Origin: Coriobacteriaceae bacterium
Lineage (GTDB): Bacteria > Actinomycetota > Coriobacteriia > Coriobacteriales > Coriobacteriaceae
Direction of reading: 5' to 3'
NCBI GenBank assembly: GCA_902363875.1
Contig: CABJBO010000004.1
Span: forward strand, 62,001-126,000
DNA length: 64,000 nucleotides
Shown: piece by piece, positions 9,682-18,787 of the stretch
Numbering within the stretch: position 1 is the stretch's first letter
How the letters are laid out: each line of letters begins with the position of its first letter
The notes under the pieces: generated by a model
Seen by the model: only the letters and a program-made list of their open reading frames with translations
The model's database searches: none
Told to the model about the DNA's origin: nothing
Program-made: the position numbers and the translations under genes

Positions 9682-10206
9682 CTACTGCTGAGCCTGCCCC
9701 TCGGTGCCGATGTGAACATCGACGATGACCTGGCGGTAGCTGATGCCGCAGGAGTCGAGAATGCGGCGGCTGATACGGCCGTCATCGGTGTCGGCATACT
9801 TATTGTCCAGGTAGACGACCTCGCCCACGCCCACCTGCGCCAGGATCTTGGCGCAGTCGTGGCACGGGAACAGCGTGACGTAGACCGTGGAACCCTCGAG
9901 GTCCTTGAGCGAGCCACGGTAGTTGAGCACGGCGTTGGCCTCGGCATGGACCACGTAGTTGTGCTTGTCCTGCAGCGGGTCATCGCTCGTACCCCACGGG
10001 AAAAAGTCGTCGTTGAGCGCCGAGGGCGTGCCGTTGTAACCCACCGAAAGGATGCGGTGGTTGGTGCTGGCGATGCATGCTCCCACCTGCGTGTTGGGGT
10101 CCTTGCTACGGCGCTGCGCGGCGATGGCCACGCTCATAAAGAACTCGTCCCAGCTAATAACGTCGCGGCGCTTGCCCGACGCGGTTTGATGAAGATCGTC
10201 CGACAT
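9682..10206 (-). CDS. Deoxycytidylate (dCMP) deaminase
   Basis: This 174-residue protein belongs to the cytidine-deaminase fold family. HAEANAVLN (zinc His and catalytic Glu) and LFPCHDCAKIL (two zinc Cys) form the metal site, and DPNTQVGACI and GYNGTPS precede it, as in ComEB/dCMP deaminases. It converts dCMP to dUMP for thymidylate synthesis. I start it at the second ATG (10206), which has GGAGG at a good distance; the 12 extra residues upstream have no ribosome site. It stands alone, 82 bp upstream of the coaX 3' end. Confidence 0.93.
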   Translation of the reverse strand: MSDDLHQTASGKRRDVISWDEFFMSVAIAAQRRSKDPNTQVGACIASTNHRILSVGYNGTPSALNDDFFPWGTSDDPLQDKHNYVVHAEANAVLNYRGSLKDLEGSTVYVTLFPCHDCAKILAQVGVGEVVYLDNKYADTDDGRISRRILDSCGISYRQVIVDVHIGTEGQAQQ

Positions 10207-10288
10207 GGCAGACACCTCCGAAATCGCAATAGTTTGGCCCATTGTAGCAGGTGAAAGGTAGGGGCGCTTATCCCACCAGCCCCTCGCC

Positions 10289-11140
10289 CTACGCGCGGCG
10301 GGGCTTTTGGTTGATGCGGTAGAGCTCGGCGAGACCCCGCAACGTCAGCGCGTCGTCTACCGTCAGGCTATGGCCGACCAGCGCCGCAAGTGCCTCGGCA
10401 TCGTCGCCGGTAATGACGATAGGCACATCGCCCTCCCCCGCGGCCTTGGTCGCGCGCATCTCGGCAAGCACCATGTCGAGCATGCCGTCGATGCGGGCTA
10501 CCTCGCCCAAAACCACACCCGAGCGCATGGCCTCACGCGTGTTGTGGCCGATTACATGTGTGGGCGCCGAGGGCTCAACCTGGGGTAGGCGCGCTGCTGC
10601 CGCCGAGAGCGAACGGGCGCCGAGTGCCAGCCCCGGCGCGATAACGCCGCCCACAAAGGTACCGTGCGCGTCGATGACCTCGATATTGGTCGTCGTGCCC
10701 AGGTCAATCACGATGCACGGCGAGCCGTAGACGGCGCGGGCCGCCACGGCATCGGCGATGCGGTCGGGGCCGATCTCGGCTGGATCGTCGTAGTGCACGG
10801 GCATGCCGGTCTTAAGTCCCGGCCCCACGGTGAGCACGCGCCCCGTGCAGGTGCGGGAAAGTGCCGCCTTCCACGGGCGCTCGAGCGCCGGGACCACGCA
10901 GCTCAGCACAGCAGCCGCGGGCACAAGCGCACCCGGCATGCCCGCATCGGCCGCCAGTGCGGCCATGACCTGCACGAGACGCATGCGTGCCTCGTCGGCC
11001 GTAATGCTCGACGGCGTCGTGATCTCGCATGTCGCAAGCGGACATTCCTGCGCCGCGGCCGAATCCTCGGCAAACAGGCCAAAGCGAATGAACGTGTTGC
11101 CTACGTCGACCGTCAATATATATGCGCACCCATCAAGCAT
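10289..11140 (-). CDS. coaX: Type III pantothenate kinase
   Basis: This 283-residue ASKHA-fold kinase makes 4'-phosphopantothenate, the first step of coenzyme A synthesis. Visible motifs are LTVDVGNTFIRFGLF (phosphate loop 1 with the catalytic Asp), the PxxGxDR-like block EIGPDRIADAVAA, and IVIDLGTTTNIEVID (second phosphate loop). It starts at the ATG at 11140, behind AAAGGAG eight bases upstream; 18 upstream codons are open but lack a site. Type III kinases are not feedback-inhibited by CoA. The 77-bp gap to the deaminase gene leaves operon membership open. Confidence 0.93.
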   Translation of the reverse strand: MLDGCAYILTVDVGNTFIRFGLFAEDSAAAQECPLATCEITTPSSITADEARMRLVQVMAALAADAGMPGALVPAAAVLSCVVPALERPWKAALSRTCTGRVLTVGPGLKTGMPVHYDDPAEIGPDRIADAVAARAVYGSPCIVIDLGTTTNIEVIDAHGTFVGGVIAPGLALGARSLSAAAARLPQVEPSAPTHVIGHNTREAMRSGVVLGEVARIDGMLDMVLAEMRATKAAGEGDVPIVITGDDAEALAALVGHSLTVDDALTLRGLAELYRINQKPRRA

Positions 11141-11332
11141 CGTCGGCGCTCCTTTCGTCTGTCCAGCAGTATATCGCCTACCTAAACCAGTCATCCCAAA
11201 ATGACTAGCTTGCGGCTATACTGGTGCGCGGTCGTTTGCGAGCTCACGCGGCGGCCCTTGGTAACCCGACTTCCCGCGCCGTATCCGTAACGGCGCTCCC
11301 GGGGGAAGCGGATATACGCAAAGGAGTTTTAT

Positions 11333-13036
11333 ATGAGCAATCCCTCGAACCGCGCTTCGATGCGCGGGCAACTCACGCTGCGCGGCGTCGTCATCGGCGT
11401 CCTTGGCTGCGTGATCATCACGGCAAGCTCGGCCTACACGGCCCTCAAGATGGGTGCACTCCCCTGGCCGATTATTTTCGCTGCCGTCATCTCGCTGTTC
11501 TTCCTGAAGCTCATGGGCAACGCCAGCCTCAACGAGGCCAACGTCACCCACACCATCATGTCCGCGGGCGCCATGGTCGCCGGCGGCCTGGCGTTTACCA
11601 TCCCGGGCGCCTGGATGCTGGGCTATGCCGACCAGATCAGCTGGCTCGACATGTTTATCGTGGCACTCGTCGGCACCATCTTGGGCCTGCTGGCAACGGC
11701 GCTCATCCACCGCCACTTTATCGTGGACGCCGCGCTGGAGTTTCCCACCGGCAATGCCGCAGCTCAGACACTGCGCGCCACCGAGGCCGGCGGCAAGACC
11801 GGCAAGCAGCTCTTTGGCTCCATGGCCATCGCAGGCATCTACAGCGTGCTTCGCGACGCTCTGGGCGTGGTGCCCAGCATGCTGTGCACGCTCAATATCC
11901 CCGGCGTGACCTTTGCCATCTATAACTCGCCCATGCTGCTCTCCATCGGCTTTTTGGTTGGCTTCGCCCCGGTTGCCTTCTGGTTTGCCGGCGCGCTGCT
12001 AGGTAACTTTGGCATCATCGTGGGCGGCACCGCTGCCGGTCTGTTCGACGTTGTGACCGCGCAGGGCATCGTCAAGTCCCTGGGCATGGGCCTCATGATG
12101 GGCTTTGGCGTCGCCGTCGTCCTCAAGGACATCCTGCCGCAGGTCGCCGGCATCGTCCGCGGTCTTGCCGCCGACAGCTCCACCGACACCGACGAGCAAT
12201 CGCTCATCTCGGGCTCCCTTAAGCTCGACGCCGGCATCATCGGCCTGGGCGCCGCCGCCATCGCCGTGATCATCGCCATCGTGCTTGACCTTGGCCCCGT
12301 TCCGGCCGTCATCGTGACGCTGTTCACCTTTGTCACCACCATCATGAGCGCGCAGAGCTGCGGCCAGACGGGCATCGACCCCATGGAGATCTTCGGCCTC
12401 ATCGTCATGCTCATCGTGGCAGCCTTCGCACAGATCGCCCAGGTCAAGCTGTTCTTTATCGCCGGCATCGTGGCCGTGGCATGCGGCCTTGCGGGCGACG
12501 TCATGAACGACTTTAAGGCCGGCGCCGTGCTGGGCACCAACCCGCGTGCGCAGTGGATCGGCCAGGCCATTGGCGGCATCGTGGGTGCCCTGGTCGCCGC
12601 AGCCGTCATGGTCGCGCTCGTCACCGCCTATGGTCCGGACGCCTTTGGCCCCGACAAGAGCTTTGTTGCCGCGCAGGCAAGTGTGGTCGCCACCATGGTC
12701 TCGGGCATCCCGAGCGTGCCGTGGTTCGCTGGCGGCTTTATCGCCGGCATCGTCATGTACTGGCTCGGCATTCCGGCCATGATGATCGGCCTGGGCGTGT
12801 ACCTGCCGTTCTACATGTCACTCACGGCATTCCTGGGCTCCTGCGTCAAGCTCGCCTACGACAAGTGGTCCGCCCACCGCGACGCCGCTGCCGGCCTTTC
12901 GGACGAAGAGAAGGCCACCAAGGACGCCGCCTTCCAGGAACAGGGCCTGGTCGTTGCCAGCGGCCTGCTCGGCGGCGAGTCCATCGTCGGCGTTATCCTG
13001 GCGTTTGTCTCTGTTGGTCTGAGCCTGCTGGGATAA
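11333..13036 (+). CDS. OPT-family oligopeptide/metal-chelate transporter
   Basis: This 567-residue protein has about 14 hydrophobic helices and matches the bacterial OPT family: RGVVIGVLGCVIITASSAYT, then LNEANVTHTIMSAGAMVAGG and the FPTGNAAAQTLRA block around residue 140. Bacterial members are proton-coupled importers of small peptides or peptide-like siderophores; the substrate here is unknown. ATG follows AAAGGAG. It is monocistronic, with its own terminator at 13078. Confidence 0.9.
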   Translation: MSNPSNRASMRGQLTLRGVVIGVLGCVIITASSAYTALKMGALPWPIIFAAVISLFFLKLMGNASLNEANVTHTIMSAGAMVAGGLAFTIPGAWMLGYADQISWLDMFIVALVGTILGLLATALIHRHFIVDAALEFPTGNAAAQTLRATEAGGKTGKQLFGSMAIAGIYSVLRDALGVVPSMLCTLNIPGVTFAIYNSPMLLSIGFLVGFAPVAFWFAGALLGNFGIIVGGTAAGLFDVVTAQGIVKSLGMGLMMGFGVAVVLKDILPQVAGIVRGLAADSSTDTDEQSLISGSLKLDAGIIGLGAAAIAVIIAIVLDLGPVPAVIVTLFTFVTTIMSAQSCGQTGIDPMEIFGLIVMLIVAAFAQIAQVKLFFIAGIVAVACGLAGDVMNDFKAGAVLGTNPRAQWIGQAIGGIVGALVAAAVMVALVTAYGPDAFGPDKSFVAAQASVVATMVSGIPSVPWFAGGFIAGIVMYWLGIPAMMIGLGVYLPFYMSLTAFLGSCVKLAYDKWSAHRDAAAGLSDEEKATKDAAFQEQGLVVASGLLGGESIVGVILAFVSVGLSLLG

Positions 13037-13077
13037 GCTGAGCAGTTGCTCGACAGCGACCATATTGCCTACGGCTT

Positions 13078-13118
13078 GCCCGGTCGATAGCTTCTGCGGC
13101 TGCCGACCGGGCTTTTTG
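13078..13118 (+). terminator. Terminator of the OPT transporter gene
   Basis: A 9-bp perfect stem gcccggtcg (13078-13086) with cgaccgggc (13104-13112), followed by TTTTT. Confidence 0.88.
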
Positions 13119-13133
13119 ATACCAACGCAAAGA

Positions 13134-13170
13134 AAGGCCGGCGCGCTGCGTATGACAGCGCGCCGGCCTT
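13134..13170 (-). terminator. Terminator of the surface-protein gene
   Basis: A perfect 15-bp stem (13134-13148 with 13156-13170) with a 7-base loop. On the minus strand it is followed by TCTTTG. It ends the 1150-residue surface-protein transcript and faces the OPT terminator. Confidence 0.85.
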
Positions 13171-13236
13171 ATCGTTTGGCTATCGAGACGGTCCCGCTAT
13201 GAACCGAAGTTCGTTGCAGAATCTACGCTCGAAACG

Positions 13237-16200
13237 CTACATCTGCTTGCGACGACGATCGCCCAGCGTCACGCCCGCAGCAACGAGCGTAATGCCACCG
13301 ATAACGAAAACCTCACCTGCAAGCGCGGAGTCATCGCCAGTCTGGGCGAGCGCACCGTCCGCGGCCTTCTTCTTGGCGACAGGAGCCTTTGCAGCGGCCT
13401 GCGCAACCTGAGGCTTGGCCTGCGGCTCAGCCTTGGGATGATACTTGTCGTACTCGGCCTGAGCGGCAGCCAGGGCATCCTTGGCATCGCCAAGCTCGGC
13501 AAGCGCGGCGGCATAGGCGTCGTTGGCATCGGACAGCTTGGCATCGGCATCGCTCAGAGCAGCCTTGAGACCAGCGGCGGCATCGACGGCAGCCTTATAG
13601 CGAGCGTAGGCAGCGTTCAGCTTGACCAGCTTCTCGTTACCCGTCGTGCCCGCGGCAAGAGAGGCCTTGTGGTCGACAGCCTCAAGATCGGCCTTGAGTG
13701 CCTCATCGCTGGCAAGCTCGGCCTTGGCCTTGACGATCTCGAAGTTCGCATCGACGACGGCTTCGTTGGCGGCCTCGAGCTGCTTCTGGGCATCGGCGAC
13801 ACCGGCGACGGCAGCGTCATAGGCGGCCTTGGCGTCGTCGACCGCCTTCTGGGCGCCGGCGAAGCGCTCGAAGGCCTTGTTTGCGGTGACAAGCTCGTCC
13901 TCGGCGGCCTTGGCCTTCGCCTGTGCGTCGGACAGGGTCTGCGTCTTGGCGGCAACTGCCTGCTTGGCGCCCGAAAGAGCGGTCGCGGCGTGCACATCTG
14001 CGGCCTGAGCCTTGTCAACGCCAGCCTGGGCAGTGTCGTCGGCCTTCTTGCCATCGTTAAGCGTGCCCTGCTTGTTCGCAAGATCCGTCTTGGCGGCATC
14101 GCACTTGGCGGCAAGGTCCTTGACCGAAGCGGTAGCGTTGTCATACGCCTCGTTGGCCTGATCGGACTTTACCTTGGCGGCGTCGCGGGCGCTGCGAGCC
14201 TTCGCCTTGTGAGCAGCGGCCTCGGCTGCCTTCGTCTTGCTGTCAGCAAGCGTGGCGTTTGCCCTATCGAGAGCTGCCTGGGCAGTAGCGGCCTCGCTCT
14301 TGGCGGCGTCGAGCTTGGTCTGGGGCGTCTTGACGTCGACACCCTTGAGTTTGGCTTCGGCGGCGTCGTATGCCGTCTTCGCGGCGGCGGTGCCGGACTT
14401 AGCCTTCTCGTACTCGCCCTTGGCAGTGTTCACGTTTGTGTCGGCCGCGGTATAGGCGTCGCGTGCGGAATCCTTTTTATTGACGGCAGCGTAGTAGGCA
14501 TTGCTGGTCGAACCATAATTCTTCTGCGCCTCTGCCAGCTTATTCTGAAGCTGCTTCAGCTGCTCCTTCTGCTCCTGCGTGCCGCCTGCATTGTAGGCGG
14601 AAGCGATGTAGTCGTTCAGGAGCTTCTTGAACTCGGAGACAGTGAAATCAGCCTGACTGTCAAAAGAGCTGTAATCGAAGATGGTTACCTCGGAATCGGT
14701 GTTTTTACCGCTACCGGTCGCGATGCCGATAGCCTTCGTACCGGCATCGATGATGTTGAGATAGTGCCCGCACTCTTGGGAGATGCTTGTGTAGTGCTGG
14801 GAGATATAGTAGGAATCATATCGATGATTTTCAAGGTCACCATTCTTCTTGGCGTACTTATCGAATGCCTCCTTCTCCTGGGTATAGAGACCGGTGTAGG
14901 GCCAGCCTAGGGTGTCCTCAGTCTCGCCGCCGGTATATGCACCGCCACCGCCAGCAAGATTTTCACCGTTATCCCAGTAGCAGTTCGAGTGTCCCCAGAT
15001 GTTCGATGAATATGATGTATTAAGGGCGGCTGCCGCAGTCATGCGGAGGCTGACGCTGAGCGCCGACTGACCGTTCGCCTTGCGGAGGTTGTTCTGGGTG
15101 TCGAGATATGTCAAGGCGTTGCGCATCTGCTCCAAGGAAAGCGGGTTGGTGTCGCGAGACATGTCCTGATCGACGTACTGGTCATACCATTCGGCCTTGC
15201 CCTCAGCACCGGTCAGCATCGATACGGCATCCTGGGCGTTCTTTTTCTGCGTGGCTGTGAACTGGCTGCCGCCGATGATGTAGTTCATGAAGCCGAACAT
15301 ACCCTGGCTGATGACATTCTGGTCTACGGTCATGTTCGACTTGAGGTCGGCAATCTGCTGGTTAAGCTTGTCGACTTCAGCGCTCGCGGCATCATAAGCG
15401 CTCTTTGCCGATATAACTTCGGCGCAAATTGCATCGTATTCAGCACGCTTCTGCTGACGGACCTCGACGAGTCGGTCGTACTCCGCCTTCTTGTCGGCTT
15501 CGGTCTGCTGGGCCTGCTCGTATGCCGACTTCGCGGTGTCACGCTTACTGGCCGCGTCCTTGTACTCCTTGTTTGCCGCATCGTATGCAGACTGGGCAGA
15601 TGCCACGGCAGCGTTGGCGGCGCTGGCCTTCTCCTGCGCGGCGGTGGCGGTATTCTGGGCCGCCTGCAGGTTCGCCTGGGCGGTAGCGTCGGCATCCGTC
15701 GCGGCATTGAGCTCCGCCTGCGCGGTCTTAAGCTCACCAGCGGCGGCCTTCTCGGCGGCCTCAAGCGCACTCAGGTCAACACCCGTACCCGAGACGGCAG
15801 CATCGAGCGCGGCCTGCGCCTGGTTGAACTTCTGCTGGGCGTTATCGCGCGCGGTGGTTGCGGCTGCGAGAGCAGCAGCAGTCTCCTGCTTCTTGGCCTG
15901 GGCAGTCGTCAAAGCTGCCTCGGTATTCTGCTTTTCCTGCTGGGCGCTGGCCTCGGCAGCCTTGGCCTGGTCCAGATTGGCCTGTGCAGTAGTAACGGCC
16001 TTATTGGCGTCATCGAGCTTTGCCTGCGCGTCCTCGACGGCCTTCTTGGCGGCCTCGTACTCGTCCATACCCATGGCCTCGAGCTTGGCCTGGGCATCGT
16101 CGAGGGCCTTCTTGGCCTCATCCTGCTTTGCCTTGGCGTCCTTGAGCGCCTGGGTCTTATCCTCGACACTCTTGTTGGCTTGATCGAGCTGATCGTTCAG

Positions 16201-16689
16201 GTCGCCCAGCTTCTTCTGCTGCTGCTCGGTCTTTTCGACGGCGGCTTTGAGCTCGTCAATCTTCTCCTGGAGCGCGGCGACTTCTGCTGCGTTCTGCTCG
16301 ATTTCGTTGTCGCTCACAGCCTGCGAGGCCTGATTCTTTTGCTGCTGCGCCTGCTTTTGAGACTGGCCCGCCGCATCGGCGTTCTTCTGGGCGGCATCGT
16401 AGGCGGCCTGAGCGTCCTTGAGCTGCTTTGCCGACTCCTCGGCCAGCTGGGCAGCCGTCTTTACGACCGCTTGGTTACCGGCGGCAACGGTGTTCTCTAC
16501 AGAACTACCCCCCCCCTGAACAGAATCGCCGTTATCGGTTGACGGTGCGGCGATTGCCGCCAGCGGCGACATAAGCGGCTGAGCAATGAGGCCCGCCGTC
16601 AAAACGGTTGCGACGGCGCGGTTAGCAACGCCCTTGACGTTGACAGTCTTGGCCCGAGGCCCAAAGTGTTGTGGACTGTAGTTTGCCAT
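13237..16689 (-). CDS. Very long coiled-coil surface protein with a central CAP/SCP domain and sortase-like signal
   Basis: This 1150-residue protein has an N-terminal export signal (about residues 1-48, with a long basic region before ATVLTAGLIAQPLMSPLAAIA). It then has about 430 residues of Ala/Lys/Gln-rich heptads typical of coiled coil. A central globular CAP/SCP domain (about residues 500-680) follows, with HSNCYWDNGENLA and a later ECGHYLNII as candidate His/Glu ligands. A second coiled coil of about 400 residues comes next. The C-terminus is LAQTGDD, a hydrophobic stretch and RRRKQM, a variant LPxTG cell-wall sorting signal. The ATG is behind AAAGGGAG. Inferred role: extended, wall-anchored stalk displaying the CAP domain, possibly an adhesin. 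A G9 tract in codons 59-61 could cause phase variation. Confidence 0.85.
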   Translation of the reverse strand: MANYSPQHFGPRAKTVNVKGVANRAVATVLTAGLIAQPLMSPLAAIAAPSTDNGDSVQGGGSSVENTVAAGNQAVVKTAAQLAEESAKQLKDAQAAYDAAQKNADAAGQSQKQAQQQKNQASQAVSDNEIEQNAAEVAALQEKIDELKAAVEKTEQQQKKLGDLNDQLDQANKSVEDKTQALKDAKAKQDEAKKALDDAQAKLEAMGMDEYEAAKKAVEDAQAKLDDANKAVTTAQANLDQAKAAEASAQQEKQNTEAALTTAQAKKQETAAALAAATTARDNAQQKFNQAQAALDAAVSGTGVDLSALEAAEKAAAGELKTAQAELNAATDADATAQANLQAAQNTATAAQEKASAANAAVASAQSAYDAANKEYKDAASKRDTAKSAYEQAQQTEADKKAEYDRLVEVRQQKRAEYDAICAEVISAKSAYDAASAEVDKLNQQIADLKSNMTVDQNVISQGMFGFMNYIIGGSQFTATQKKNAQDAVSMLTGAEGKAEWYDQYVDQDMSRDTNPLSLEQMRNALTYLDTQNNLRKANGQSALSVSLRMTAAAALNTSYSSNIWGHSNCYWDNGENLAGGGGAYTGGETEDTLGWPYTGLYTQEKEAFDKYAKKNGDLENHRYDSYYISQHYTSISQECGHYLNIIDAGTKAIGIATGSGKNTDSEVTIFDYSSFDSQADFTVSEFKKLLNDYIASAYNAGGTQEQKEQLKQLQNKLAEAQKNYGSTSNAYYAAVNKKDSARDAYTAADTNVNTAKGEYEKAKSGTAAAKTAYDAAEAKLKGVDVKTPQTKLDAAKSEAATAQAALDRANATLADSKTKAAEAAAHKAKARSARDAAKVKSDQANEAYDNATASVKDLAAKCDAAKTDLANKQGTLNDGKKADDTAQAGVDKAQAADVHAATALSGAKQAVAAKTQTLSDAQAKAKAAEDELVTANKAFERFAGAQKAVDDAKAAYDAAVAGVADAQKQLEAANEAVVDANFEIVKAKAELASDEALKADLEAVDHKASLAAGTTGNEKLVKLNAAYARYKAAVDAAAGLKAALSDADAKLSDANDAYAAALAELGDAKDALAAAQAEYDKYHPKAEPQAKPQVAQAAAKAPVAKKKAADGALAQTGDDSALAGEVFVIGGITLVAAGVTLGDRRRKQM
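16508..16516 (-). repeat. Nine-base homopolymer (G9 on coding strand) in the surface-protein gene
   Basis: Nine consecutive C on the plus strand encode Gly59-Gly61 of the surface protein, just after its export signal. Gain or loss of one base would shift the frame a few residues into the mature protein. Confidence 0.9.
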
Positions 16690-16754
16690 GGCTTTCTCCC
16701 TTTGACACGGATGTATCCATACGTATCAAACGGTAGCTGTCGATTTTTGAATTC

Positions 16755-16766
16755 TGTTGCGCAACA
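16755..16766. promoter_or_regulatory. Perfect 12-bp palindrome in the divergent promoter region
   Basis: The region 16690-16996 separates the divergent surface-protein and DUF389 genes and contains no gene. It is A+T-richer than its surroundings and carries the palindrome tgttgcgcaaca, a possible regulator site. I cannot assign a regulator or fix the promoters. Confidence 0.35.
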
Positions 16767-16996
16767 TTGGCGACCAGCGTATTTTTTGAAATTCACGCTC
16801 TCGTGCTTCACAATTTCGTCACATATGTAGGAGCTGGTGCATCATATTATTGCGGGATCAAATTGAACCTGTGATTTGCATTTGCTCCCGCGTCATCCGC
16901 CCTATCGGATTCCGCATCCAACAGACACCTCGTCCGCCACGGTGTAGAGTTAGGACAACGGGCGCGTTGCGCGGCCCGTGCCAGAACGAGGTGGAC

Positions 16997-18136
16997 ATGG
17001 AACTCGATAAACAACAGATCGAACGACTGCGTGAGCGTCATCATCGGCGTCACGGCATCCGCCCTGCTCATAGCGAAGCCATGGAAAACGTCACCCGCTT
17101 CCTCAAGCGCGCGTTCAACATTCGCGAGGGACGCGCACCCTATCACGTGATCCGCAAGCGTTTTGTAAACGGGGCGCGTCTGACTGGCACTCACCTGTGC
17201 ATCCTCATCATCGCGATGTTAATCGCAAGTATTGGCCTCGATATCGATTCGGACATCGCCATCGTGGGCGCCATGCTCATCTGCCCGCTCATGGGTTCGG
17301 TCCTTGCCATGGCATACGGCATTGCCACGCTCGACCGCGAGATCACCGTCGAGGCCGTCGCGGGCTTGGCTCTACAGATGGCCTTTTGCCTGTTCACGTC
17401 CACGTTGTACTTTAAGCTCTCGCCCCTTGGCACCACCACGGCCGCCATCATCGACAACTCGACGCCCACCGTGTGGGACCTCGCTGTCGCGCTCGCCGGC
17501 GGCTTTGCAGGCGGCCTAGGCAACTCACGCGACCAGGAGCCAGCAACGCTTATCGCGGGCGTGGCCGTGGCAACCGCGCTCATGCCGCCCCTGTGCGCGG
17601 CGGGCTATGGCATCGCCATCGCAAGCGGGTCACTGTTTCTCTCGGCGCTTTATGAGTTTGGCATCAACGTGGTCTTTATCGCACTGGCTGCCGAAGCCGT
17701 GCTACTTCTTTTGCGCGTACCGCTCAAGCGCGATCTGAACGGCGACGGCATCGTGACCGCCGAGGAAAACGCCGAGGTCGACGAGCTATCGCGCAAGGTG
17801 CGCCGCCACATCATCGTGGGAACGGTGATCTTTGCCATCCCCTGCATCGTTATGACCGCGGGTTCCATTGGCTCGGCGCAGGCCGGCGTACAGGACGGCT
17901 ACGGCGTCACCGAAACCACGCGCGAGCTTGCCGCGGTGCTGCCAAGCTTTGAGGATTACACCGTCGCCGTCGAGACCTCGGCTACCGAAGGGGACGAGGA
18001 GGGCATCGTCGAACGCGAGATTGTCGCCCATGTGACGACAAGCGAGGCGCTCGGGGCGCACGACCGCCGCGTTGCCCGCAAGCTCATCGACCTCAACGTG
18101 CCCGAACTCGATCGCGTTGAGTTTGATGTGAGGTAA
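16997..18136 (+). CDS. DUF389 membrane protein with an EF-hand-like loop
   Basis: This 379-residue protein has the DUF389 membrane domain (about residues 62-240: VGAMLICPLMGSVLAMAYGI, GGFAGGLGNSRDQEPATLIAGVAVATALMPPLCAAGYGIA). Its function is unknown; transport has been suggested. After the domain comes DLNGDGIVTAEE (residues 246-257), a textbook 12-residue EF-hand loop with acidic or amide residues at positions 1, 3, 5 and 12 and Gly at 6. A final helix and a small C-terminal domain follow. I start it at the ATG at 16997 behind GAGGTGG; the upstream 49 codons are Arg/Pro-rich non-coding sequence. The loop suggests calcium sensing or binding on the membrane surface, but this is inference. Confidence 0.85.
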   Translation: MELDKQQIERLRERHHRRHGIRPAHSEAMENVTRFLKRAFNIREGRAPYHVIRKRFVNGARLTGTHLCILIIAMLIASIGLDIDSDIAIVGAMLICPLMGSVLAMAYGIATLDREITVEAVAGLALQMAFCLFTSTLYFKLSPLGTTTAAIIDNSTPTVWDLAVALAGGFAGGLGNSRDQEPATLIAGVAVATALMPPLCAAGYGIAIASGSLFLSALYEFGINVVFIALAAEAVLLLLRVPLKRDLNGDGIVTAEENAEVDELSRKVRRHIIVGTVIFAIPCIVMTAGSIGSAQAGVQDGYGVTETTRELAAVLPSFEDYTVAVETSATEGDEEGIVEREIVAHVTTSEALGAHDRRVARKLIDLNVPELDRVEFDVR

Positions 18137-18190
18137 CGCAGGGCGTAGGCGCAAGTCACGACGAGGCGCAGACGCGACACGAATACGAGC

Positions 18191-18237
18191 AAAAAGCGGG
18201 GGCGTAGTTCATGACCGCGCCCCCGCTCGCTGTTTTA
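18191..18237. terminator. Bidirectional terminator
   Basis: Stem agcgggggcg (18195-18204) with cgcccccgct (18218-18227). It is followed by a T-rich run on the plus strand (tgtttta) and TTTTTGC on the minus strand, and serves the convergent DUF389 and hypothetical genes. Confidence 0.8.
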
Positions 18238-18247
18238 TTGCCGTGAA

Positions 18248-18697
18248 TCAGACGTCCGCATCGACATCGCCAGACTCCACCGTAAACGCCGGATCGGTGC
18301 TCACAAGATAAAATCGGGTCACCTTAGTATTTCTAATTAGGTAAATCTGCCCCTGATTGCGTCGGCGCGATATATACGCAACGTGAACCGTGCCGAATTC
18401 TTCGCCGTTTTCCTTCTTTAATACCAGGATATTGGGATCATCCGTACGCTTAAACTGCCCGTCAACGCAGCTGCCGTCTTTGTCGACCAGTTGCCAACGA
18501 TGGTTATCCTCTTCAAGAAAGGCCAGGGTTTCCAGACTTGTTTTGTCATCCCGATAGTAACCGTCAATGGCAAAGCCTTCGGAAACGCATTCCTGCATAT
18601 AGGATGTTTCTCGATTTATAGCAAACTGCCCTGCAGCGCCCAGGAGCACAGCCAAGCAAACCACTGCGAGGGCTATCGAGATAGTACGGCGGTTCAT
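18248..18697 (-). CDS. Hypothetical exported or membrane-anchored protein
   Basis: This 149-residue protein starts MNRRTISIALAVVCLAVLLGAAGQ, a signal anchor or signal peptide with basic residues at the front. It continues as a small mixed soluble domain containing two Cys (about residues 38 and 78) and an Arg-rich turn (SRRRNQGQIY). I do not recognise a family; the pattern WQLVDKDGSC...GQFKRTDDPNILVLKKENG looks like a beta-rich fold. The ATG at 18697 is preferred over TTG three codons earlier; neither has a good ribosome site. It ends at a bidirectional terminator. Nothing in the neighbourhood suggests a role. Confidence 0.6.
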   Translation of the reverse strand: MNRRTISIALAVVCLAVLLGAAGQFAINRETSYMQECVSEGFAIDGYYRDDKTSLETLAFLEEDNHRWQLVDKDGSCVDGQFKRTDDPNILVLKKENGEEFGTVHVAYISRRRNQGQIYLIRNTKVTRFYLVSTDPAFTVESGDVDADV

Positions 18698-18787
18698 GTC
18701 AACCAACCCGATACTTGTTTAACGGAGTGCAAAACATACTTGGTACCTCCGGTATCAGGGGGAATGTCGCCAGCAGGCTGGCGACAA

